Shown here: one piece after another, positions 1 to 5,251 of the stretch
Layout of the letters: every line of letters starts with the position of its first letter
How positions within the stretch are numbered: the first letter of the stretch is position 1
Source of the DNA: a bacterium
GTDB taxonomy: Bacteria > JAMCPX01
Assembly (NCBI GenBank): GCA_027364825.1
Contig: DAHXOM010000029.1
Coordinates: forward strand, 1 to 10,434
Length of the DNA: 10,434 bases
Reading direction: 5' to 3'
Translations under genes and position numbers: made by a program
Notes under the pieces: model-generated
What the model was told of the DNA's origin: nothing
Database searches by the model: none
The model's input: the letters and a program-made list of their open reading frames with translations, nothing else

Positions 1-1266
1 AACGGTGTTTCCCATATCAGACAAAACAATGATTACAAGGGTGCATGGGGGCTTGCCGGTATTGGGTTCAGCAAAGACAATAACAGGGCTTATTTTATAA
101 CACACCTGTACAACAGCGATAAGGGTGTACCCGGTGCGCTCGGCATGCCTTCACCGCAGGCAAGGGAGTACGACAGCCACGGTATTTATATTATGAAATA
201 CCTGCATACTTCAGACGCAGTCACGGTGAAGGCATCATTAAGCCATGTTAACGAGGACTCTAAATATTTTGATAACGTCTATGTTTTGGAATCCAACCCG
301 TCTCAATCTAATGATACGGACAATGAGGCGGGCGCAACGCTTATCTTTCACCATATTCCCTACAATACACTCAGCGTCAATATAGATGAACTGTCGCAGC
401 AGGCCGTATCCTCGAATATCGGAAGCCATACAAGGAATACAGGTAGTCTTGGTATTGAAGATATAGCAAAACCCCTGGAATGGCTTGCGATAGTCGGTGA
501 TACTGCATACCAGTCCATATCTGATATAGGCAAGGTATCCACCTATGGTATCGGGACCGCAGTAAAGCCCCTATCATGGATGGCAATCAAGATGCGCGTA
601 TCAACAGCATTCGAGGCGCCTTCGCTCGATGCCCTTTACTGGCCCAATGCTGCAGGAGCACAGGGCAATCCTTATCTGAAGCCAGAGACAAAAACAGGCT
701 ATGAGCTCGGCCTGCTTTTGTCTCCGCTAACAGATACAACCGTTGAGATAAACGGGTTTTATGACCGGTACCATGACCTGATCCAGTGGTCTCCTTCCGC
801 AAACAATATATGGATGCCGCAGAATATTTCCGGTGCGGTTATTAAAGGCATGGAGCTTTCCGTCAATTCAGCCCCGGTACACCTGCTTACCCTGTCAGGT
901 AATATGAGCATACTCAACACGCTGAATCTCTCGGATAATCCGTCCGGGTCTTATGGTAAGGCACTGACGTACAGACCCGATATTGTTGCAAATACTTCTG
1001 TAAAAATAGGAGAGGACAGCAGGTATCTATCTTTCGGCATCGGCTATACAGGTGAAAGGTACATCACACCGACGAACAGCCAATCCCTGCCTGGATTTTA
1101 CAATATCAATGCGACACTGAGCTACAAAATAAAATGGATAAGGCCGTTTATAACCTTTACACAGTATTTTTCCAATACGCTCGATGCCCTGACAAGCTAT
1201 GAGTACATTTCAGGTTATCCGTTGCCGGGCAGGTATGTGTGGGCAGGTGTTCAATTCAAGATTTAA
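1..1266 (+). CDS. btuB: TonB-dependent outer-membrane receptor, BtuB-like, C-terminal part (5' end outside window)
   Basis: The reading frame is open from base 1 to a TAA at 1264-1266, so about 421 C-terminal residues are present and the plug domain and TonB box lie upstream of the window. The visible part looks like the beta-barrel of a TonB-dependent receptor: a loop with PGALGMPSPQAR, then the family-typical FEAPSLDALYW, GNPYLKPET and YELGLLLSP, followed by FYDRYHDLIQW. The C-terminus GYPLPGRYVWAGVQFKI matches the usual last barrel strand. Such receptors import substrates using TonB-ExbBD energy. The vitamin B12 assignment rests mainly on the downstream cobalamin genes and on general resemblance to BtuB; a siderophore or other cobamide substrate cannot be excluded. 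The ATG at 145 is internal, because upstream codons (NGVSHIRQNND...) continue the same barrel sequence. Confidence 0.85.
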   Translation, partial: NGVSHIRQNNDYKGAWGLAGIGFSKDNNRAYFITHLYNSDKGVPGALGMPSPQAREYDSHGIYIMKYLHTSDAVTVKASLSHVNEDSKYFDNVYVLESNPSQSNDTDNEAGATLIFHHIPYNTLSVNIDELSQQAVSSNIGSHTRNTGSLGIEDIAKPLEWLAIVGDTAYQSISDIGKVSTYGIGTAVKPLSWMAIKMRVSTAFEAPSLDALYWPNAAGAQGNPYLKPETKTGYELGLLLSPLTDTTVEINGFYDRYHDLIQWSPSANNIWMPQNISGAVIKGMELSVNSAPVHLLTLSGNMSILNTLNLSDNPSGSYGKALTYRPDIVANTSVKIGEDSRYLSFGIGYTGERYITPTNSQSLPGFYNINATLSYKIKWIRPFITFTQYFSNTLDALTSYEYISGYPLPGRYVWAGVQFKI

Positions 1267-1332
1267 AACAAATTAAAATCGTAACTCCCTTAATCCATCT
1301 TAACCTAAGAGGGATAACGCAGGAGAGTATTT

Positions 1333-1370
1333 TAACTCCCCTCTCAAGATAAGAGGGGCAGGGGGAGTTA
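1333..1370. repeat. Imperfect palindromic repeat between receptor and lipoprotein
   Basis: The outer arms TAACTCCC (1333-1340) and GGGAGTTA (1363-1370) are perfect inverted repeats. Nested arms CCCCTCT (1338-1344) and AGAGGGG (1352-1358) give an alternative inner stem. No T-run follows, so it is not a classical intrinsic terminator, although as RNA it would fold and could affect readthrough or mRNA stability. G/C-run palindromes of this style are typical dispersed repeats. The flanking gap (1267-1436) holds no other feature I can support. Confidence 0.6.
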
Positions 1371-1425
1371 TGAGATTTATGCGCAATGGCCCGATATTTA
1401 GAAAGAGATATTAAATCAAAAATAA

Positions 1426-1432
1426 AAGGAGA
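1426..1432 (+). promoter_or_regulatory. Ribosome binding site deciding the lipoprotein start
   Basis: AAGGAGA lies 4 nt before the ATG at 1437 and selects that start over the in-frame ATG at 1386, which has no comparable Shine-Dalgarno sequence. It also argues against the internal ATG at 1554, which lacks a ribosome binding site and would give a signal peptide with no positive charge. The heptamer-repeat segment is therefore probably translated. Confidence 0.7.
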
Positions 1433-1436
1433 ATGT

Positions 1437-2633
1437 ATGAAGAAATTCAAAATTCAAGATTCAAGATTCAAAACCGAGGAAAAATTCAAAACTCCAGAGT
1501 CAAGATTCAAAATGGAGAAGAGATTCAAGATTCAGGATTCAAAATTCCTGTGGATGTCGGGATTGGCATTCACAATACTGATTATGGTAGTTGCAGGATG
1601 CGGTAAGGCAAAATCAGGTTCAGAGGTACTTCAGCAAGCGCCTTATGTAATAGCATTATCCCAGCCCGGCGGCAGTGTACAGGGTTCACTTTATGCAATC
1701 TCGCCGACAACAGGGACAGTTCAGACGTTACCACTCAAGGTCGGGGCAATACCAAACAGTATGCTCCTCGACGGCACCAACCTTTATGTTGTGAATGCAG
1801 GCGACGCGACAATATCCGTGATCTCCATTACAGAAACCGCATCCAGCATCTATATGACCAACAATGGTATGATTCAGCTCCCATCAGCGAGTTATCCCGA
1901 GTATATAACTGTAACGACAGCGAATGGTATTGAAAAGGGCTATGTGGCGTTGAATGGAACAAATCAGGTTGCAGTGTTGAATATGGATAAGGACACGGTT
2001 CTGTCATACATAAATATTCCTTCTTACAAAACATGGGACCCATCATTTGAATCTCATCCATGGGGCATATCTATGGTTAACGGCAAGGTCATGGTTGCGA
2101 ACAATGGGGCTGACTACGCGGCCTTTTCCTATATCGCGCCATCCATGGTAAGTGTTATAGACCCGTCAACAGACGCTTTATTAACACCGGTAACCACAAC
2201 AACAGGCATTAATCTTCAGGCCGTTGCACCGCTTACGACAACCGGGTTCGCGGTTATCTCAAGCGGTAATTACGGCACTGTTGGCGGCTATGCAGAGCTG
2301 TTTGATGGCAGTTCAAATGAAACAGCGGCAATACCCTTGAGCGGGGCCGGTACCGGTATTGCAATAAGCACTACAGGCATAGGCTATATAGCGTCAGGCA
2401 GTATCGTTGGATATGATGAGATCAACACAAATACGGGTAAATTTATTACAACAACAGACTTACCTGGACCGTCAGGTTTCAATCTAACCAGTATTAAATT
2501 TGCACCCGACGGTACGCTCTGGGCAACGGACTGGCAGGATAATATGGTGTTTGAGATCAATCCGGCTACGAACACGGTAATCAAAACATTCAAGCTGCTG
2601 GAGTCTGCACAGGATATAGTATTTGTGTATTGA
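1437..2633 (+). CDS. Beta-propeller lipoprotein in B12 cluster (YVTN/YncE-like), candidate corrinoid-binding partner of the receptor
   Basis: A 398-residue protein. Residues 4-37 are a repeat-derived, very basic segment (FKIQDSR-type units). Residues 38-54 form a hydrophobic signal segment ending in VVAGC, a lipobox with the lipidated cysteine at residue 55. The mature part has strand-rich blade-like repeats typical of YVTN/NHL propellers: LYVVNAGDATISVISI, VAVLNMDKDTVLSYINI, MVSVIDPSTDALL, and a last blade GTLWATDWQDNMVFEINPATN. Its size would suit about seven blades. It is followed by cobU with a TGATG overlap, which places it firmly in the cobalamin operon, and it follows a BtuB-like receptor. 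In Bacteroides, the surface lipoprotein BtuG is a seven-bladed propeller that binds B12 and sits on BtuB. A similar role here is inference from architecture and position; no binding residues can be assigned. The glycine and lysine after Cys55 do not suggest inner-membrane retention by the E. coli Asp+2 rule. Confidence 0.85.
   Translation: MKKFKIQDSRFKTEEKFKTPESRFKMEKRFKIQDSKFLWMSGLAFTILIMVVAGCGKAKSGSEVLQQAPYVIALSQPGGSVQGSLYAISPTTGTVQTLPLKVGAIPNSMLLDGTNLYVVNAGDATISVISITETASSIYMTNNGMIQLPSASYPEYITVTTANGIEKGYVALNGTNQVAVLNMDKDTVLSYINIPSYKTWDPSFESHPWGISMVNGKVMVANNGADYAAFSYIAPSMVSVIDPSTDALLTPVTTTTGINLQAVAPLTTTGFAVISSGNYGTVGGYAELFDGSSNETAAIPLSGAGTGIAISTTGIGYIASGSIVGYDEINTNTGKFITTTDLPGPSGFNLTSIKFAPDGTLWATDWQDNMVFEINPATNTVIKTFKLLESAQDIVFVY
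1445..1550 (+). repeat. Degenerate heptanucleotide tandem repeat in lipoprotein N-terminus
   Basis: Units of the form ATTCAAA/ATTCAAG recur in 7-nt steps at 1445, 1452, 1459 and 1466. They recur after short phase shifts at 1484, 1505, 1523, 1530 and 1537, with diverged units between. Translated, they give FKIQDSR, FKTEEK, FKTPESR, FKMEKR and FKIQDSK (residues 4-36), since three 7-nt units equal seven codons. The array lengthens the signal peptide n-region to almost 40 residues. The same unit occurs in cobQ at 6034-6110. Confidence 0.85.
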
Positions 2634-3163
2634 TGGGCATTGTCTTTATAACAGGGGGTGCAAGGAGCGGTAAAAGTGCCTTCGCACTTTCTCAAGCGCA
2701 AGGGCTTACAGGAGAAAAGGTATTTATAGCAACAGCACGGGCACAGGATGAAGAGATGAAGGTACGCATAGAAACGCACAAAACGCAGCGGGGCAGTGTG
2801 TGGGATACTTACGAAGAGCCCATAAAAATCGCTGAGCTTATTGAATCATTAAAACAAAGATACGATGTTATGCTGATCGATTGCCTTACCTTGTGGCTTT
2901 CAAATGTGATGCATGCAGGCGTTGATGTTACCCATGAGATGGATAGACTCGGAGGGGTAATCCTTGCAGTTCCCCAAAGGGCAGGGATAAGCTCTGCACC
3001 TGCAATATTCATCGTATCCAACGAGGTTGGCATGGGTATAGTGTCTGAGAATGCCCTGGCAAGGCAGTTCAGGGATTATCAGGGGATTTTAAATCAGCAT
3101 ATAGCAAGCATAGCAAATGAGGTTTATCTTATGGTCGCAGGGATACCGGTGAAGATAAAGTAA
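2633..3163 (+). CDS. cobU: Adenosylcobinamide kinase / adenosylcobinamide-phosphate guanylyltransferase
   Basis: This bifunctional cytoplasmic enzyme phosphorylates adenosylcobinamide and then transfers GMP to give AdoCbi-GDP, the substrate of CobS. The 176-residue product has the family length. The P-loop GGARSGKS is at residues 8-15. ATARAQDEEM is followed by RIETH, with His49 in the position of the guanylylated histidine of the Salmonella enzyme (His46). The Walker B-like LIDCLTLWLSN is at 81-91 and VSNEVGMGIVSENALARQFRD near 128-148; the end is AGIPVKIK. The ATG at 2633 overlaps the lipoprotein stop (TGATG), implying translational coupling; the TTG just before it is less likely. No frame damage was seen. 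Confidence 0.95.
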   Translation: MGIVFITGGARSGKSAFALSQAQGLTGEKVFIATARAQDEEMKVRIETHKTQRGSVWDTYEEPIKIAELIESLKQRYDVMLIDCLTLWLSNVMHAGVDVTHEMDRLGGVILAVPQRAGISSAPAIFIVSNEVGMGIVSENALARQFRDYQGILNQHIASIANEVYLMVAGIPVKIK

Positions 3164-3165
3164 AT

Positions 3166-3288
3166 ATGACAGGTAAAGAAAAACACCGTCGTTATTGTAG
3201 AGGCGAGGTCACCCCGCCCCTACTGAGATGGGGCAATGACCAGAAAAATCCTGCAAATATAAACAAAATGTTAAAGGAGAAATTTTGA
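3166..3288 (+). CDS. Possible 40-codon ORF bridging cobU and cobT (doubtful)
   Basis: An ATG two bases after the cobU stop opens 40 codons (start MTGKEKHRRYC, end NKMLKEKF). They end in a TGA whose last base is the A of the cobT ATG. The arrangement could allow translational coupling, but there is no convincing ribosome binding site before 3166. The middle of the ORF (about codons 11-20) is encoded by the 27-bp palindromic repeat, and a 40-codon open frame can occur by chance. No recognisable domain. I regard it as probably non-coding and record it because the junctions fit so exactly. Confidence 0.15.
   Translation: MTGKEKHRRYCRGEVTPPLLRWGNDQKNPANINKMLKEKF
3197..3223. repeat. 27-bp palindromic repeat, copy A (cobU-cobT gap)
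   Basis: The arms GTAGAGGCG (3197-3205) and CGCCCCTAC (3215-3223) are inverted repeats with one mismatch. A second element of exactly the same length lies inside cbiA at 7638-7664 and matches at 22 of 27 positions by my alignment, including the identical right arm CGCCCCTAC. The rest of the gap (3164-3287) holds only the doubtful small ORF and the cobT ribosome binding site. Confidence 0.8.
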
Positions 3289-4406
3289 TGATGAAAGATA
3301 CAGTAACAAAGATTCAGGGGATTGATGCGTCACTCCTAAAACAGGCTCAGGCAAGGCTTGACAAACTTACAAAGCCAAAGGACAGCCTTGGAAGGCTTGA
3401 GGAGTTTGCTCAAAGGCTTGTTGCAATAACAGGAAATACCATGCCCGATATTGATAAAAAGGTGGTATTCACCTTTGCAGGGGATCACGGTGTTGCTGAG
3501 GAAGGTGTGTCTGCATTCCCAAAAGAGGTTACAAGGGAGATGGTTTTGAATTTTATCAATAAGGGGGCTGCAATCAATGTGCTTGCACGGCACGCCGGTG
3601 CGGATGTGGTGGTTGTTGATATTGGGGTTGACCTAGATTTCTTAAATGATCCAGACATACCCCCATTTTCAACCTGTGAGATAGGCGGTAAGATTGCATT
3701 TGGTAAAAATGGAGTAGCCTTTATTTCGAACAAGGTTGTGTATGGCACGCAGAATATTTCAAAATGGCCTGCAATGACACGCAAGGAGGCAGAGCAGTGT
3801 GTCCAGACAGGCATTGACCTTGCAATCGGGTATTCGAAGCAGGGATACAGCATGTTCGGGACAGGAGACATGGGTATTGCGAACACAACGCCGTCCTCAG
3901 CTATTGCAGCACTCTTGACGGGAAGGGAAGTAAAGGATGTTACCGGCAGGGGTACCGGTATAGACGGGCATGCATTTGAACACAAGATCCGTGTCATTGA
4001 ACAGGCCATTGCCCTCAACAAACCCGATCCTTCCGATCCTATAGATGTGCTTGCCAAGGTTGGGGGTGCAGAGATCGGAGGCATTACCGGTCTGATCCTC
4101 GGTTGTGCTTCTCAAAAAAGGCCGGTTGTCATTGACGGCCTGATATCCACTGCAGGTGCTCTGGTAGCCTATTTCATTGAACCGAAGACAAAGGATTATA
4201 TGTTTGCATCACACCAGTCGGTTGAGATTGGTCATAGGGTAATGCTCGATAAAATGGGTTTAACCCCTATCCTTGACCTTAATCTTAGGCTCGGCGAAGG
4301 CACGGGTGCGGTGCTTGCCATGTTCCTCATAGAGGCTGGACTGAAGATCTATAAGGAGATGGCAACATTTGGGGAGGCCGGGGTCAGTGAAAAGAAACAG
4401 GGTTAA
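3288..4406 (+). CDS. cobT: Nicotinate-nucleotide--dimethylbenzimidazole phosphoribosyltransferase
   Basis: CobT transfers phosphoribose from nicotinate mononucleotide to the lower-ligand base (dimethylbenzimidazole or an analogue), giving alpha-ribazole phosphate for nucleotide-loop assembly. The 372-residue product shows the whole family pattern: KPKDSLGRLEEFAQRL (about 29-44), FTFAGDHGVAEEGVSAFP, GTGDMGIANTTPSSA, GRGTGID, GGAEIGGITGLILG and SHQSVEIGHR (from 308). It also has LGEGTGA with Glu337, which aligns with the catalytic glutamate of Salmonella CobT (Glu317). The segment around 120-145, before VVYGTQNIS, appears somewhat longer than in common homologues. The start is chosen at ATG 3288, 8 nt after AAGGAG (3274-3279); a TTG at 3285 and an ATG at 3291 are alternatives. 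cobS follows 11 nt downstream. Confidence 0.95.
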   Translation: MMKDTVTKIQGIDASLLKQAQARLDKLTKPKDSLGRLEEFAQRLVAITGNTMPDIDKKVVFTFAGDHGVAEEGVSAFPKEVTREMVLNFINKGAAINVLARHAGADVVVVDIGVDLDFLNDPDIPPFSTCEIGGKIAFGKNGVAFISNKVVYGTQNISKWPAMTRKEAEQCVQTGIDLAIGYSKQGYSMFGTGDMGIANTTPSSAIAALLTGREVKDVTGRGTGIDGHAFEHKIRVIEQAIALNKPDPSDPIDVLAKVGGAEIGGITGLILGCASQKRPVVIDGLISTAGALVAYFIEPKTKDYMFASHQSVEIGHRVMLDKMGLTPILDLNLRLGEGTGAVLAMFLIEAGLKIYKEMATFGEAGVSEKKQG

Positions 4407-4417
4407 AGGCTACAGGG

Positions 4418-5251
4418 ATGCGTAGATTACTTATCGCTTTACAGTTTCTCACCATCATACCTGTAAAGGTTAAAGGCGATATTCGCGAAGATGATATTGC
4501 CGGCTCAAGTATGTTTTTCCCTGTCGTTGGTGGATTCCAGGGTCTGATTGTTTTGTTCTTTACAATGTTCTTGATAAGGGTCTTTTGTAGTGTCACGGCA
4601 TGCCATGACACTATTGAGATTGTAAGCGTATTGGTGATTATGATCCTTATAATCACCAATAAAGGTTTACACCTTGATGGACTTGCAGATACGTTTGATG
4701 CCCTCGGTGTTTCATCAACGGGTAACGAAGCACTTGATAGGGAAAAAAGATTATCTGCAATGAAAGACAGCAGGATAGGTTCTATCGGAGCAACCGGCAT
4801 AGTGTTTACGATCCTGATTAAATTTGTTTTGTTAAACGCCTTATTTTTGACCGGACCATGGAGCACTGTATACTTACTGCTTTTTATAATGCCTGTGCTC
4901 TCAAAATGGGCAATGGTCCCTGCTCTGTATCATGGCGCATCCGCACGGCAGGACGGCATTGGCAGAATATTTGTTGATCATGCGACATTGAAACAGCTTG
5001 TAATCTCAACAATTCTGGCAATGGTTCTGATCGTGGCAGCATTGTGCGCCTATTCCATTACAAATTCGGATTCGGCTACAAAGCTCCTACTATTAAGTAT
5101 TATGCTTATTATAATCTATGGATTCAGTTTTATGTCAGTGAAATGTTGTAAGAAGATATTCGGCGGTATAACAGGGGATACACTCGGTGCGATCAGCGAG
5201 TTGTCAGAGGTTGTGTTCCTGATTGCAGGGGTATTATGGCTAAGGCATTGA
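4418..5251 (+). CDS. cobS: Adenosylcobinamide-GDP ribazoletransferase (cobalamin synthase)
   Basis: CobS is an integral inner-membrane enzyme that joins AdoCbi-GDP from CobU with alpha-ribazole (phosphate) from CobT. The 277-residue protein is hydrophobic with several membrane segments. It carries the signature GLHLDGLADTFDALG, with DGLAD at 87-91 (likely metal/substrate site), SAMKDSRIGSIGATG at 113-127, and GDTLGAISELSEVVFL near the C-terminus. It is longer than the roughly 250-residue E. coli enzyme. Compared with E. coli CobS as I remember it, about seven extra residues fall before DGLAD, where the palindrome at 4588-4613 encodes CSVTACHDT (57-65). AAAGG at 4405-4409 precedes ATG 4418. 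The 3' end overlaps cobQ by 16 nt, suggesting coupled translation. Confidence 0.95.
   Translation: MRRLLIALQFLTIIPVKVKGDIREDDIAGSSMFFPVVGGFQGLIVLFFTMFLIRVFCSVTACHDTIEIVSVLVIMILIITNKGLHLDGLADTFDALGVSSTGNEALDREKRLSAMKDSRIGSIGATGIVFTILIKFVLLNALFLTGPWSTVYLLLFIMPVLSKWAMVPALYHGASARQDGIGRIFVDHATLKQLVISTILAMVLIVAALCAYSITNSDSATKLLLLSIMLIIIYGFSFMSVKCCKKIFGGITGDTLGAISELSEVVFLIAGVLWLRH
4588..4613. repeat. 26-bp palindrome inside cobS
   Basis: The arms TAGTGTCA (4588-4595) and TGACACTA (4606-4613) are perfectly complementary. The centre contains the self-complementary GGCATGCC, leaving one C/A mismatch pair. It encodes residues 57-65 of CobS, in the loop before the DGLAD helix, where the protein seems longer than E. 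coli CobS. This is consistent with a small in-frame insertion. Confidence 0.7.
4630..4660. repeat. Perfect 12-bp inverted repeat inside cobS
   Basis: ATTGGTGATTAT (4630-4641) is followed by a 7-nt spacer and its exact reverse complement ATAATCACCAAT (4649-4660). It lies 16 nt after the previous palindrome and encodes the transmembrane stretch just upstream of GLHLDGLAD. No extra residues are apparent here, so it may be an mRNA structure or operator-like site rather than an insertion. Confidence 0.7.

Noticed and set aside
145..147. ATG at 145 as the receptor start
   Set aside because: The same frame is open from base 1 and encodes barrel-like sequence upstream; the gene is cut by the window edge.
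1333..1370. Intrinsic terminator after the receptor
   Set aside because: The inverted repeat is not followed by a T-run, and dispersed repeats of this style are common in the window; termination cannot be supported from sequence alone.
1267..1436. Possible cobalamin riboswitch in the intergenic gaps
   Set aside because: I looked for the B12-box core GCCACTG in all four gaps and did not find it. A riboswitch, if any, is more likely upstream of the truncated receptor.
2384..2779. A 131-codon minus-strand open frame across the lipoprotein-cobU junction
   Set aside because: Antisense to two convincing genes and without any recognisable motif.
3485..4084. A 199-codon minus-strand open frame opposite cobT
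   Set aside because: Antisense shadow of a well-conserved cobT; low-complexity composition and no recognisable domain.
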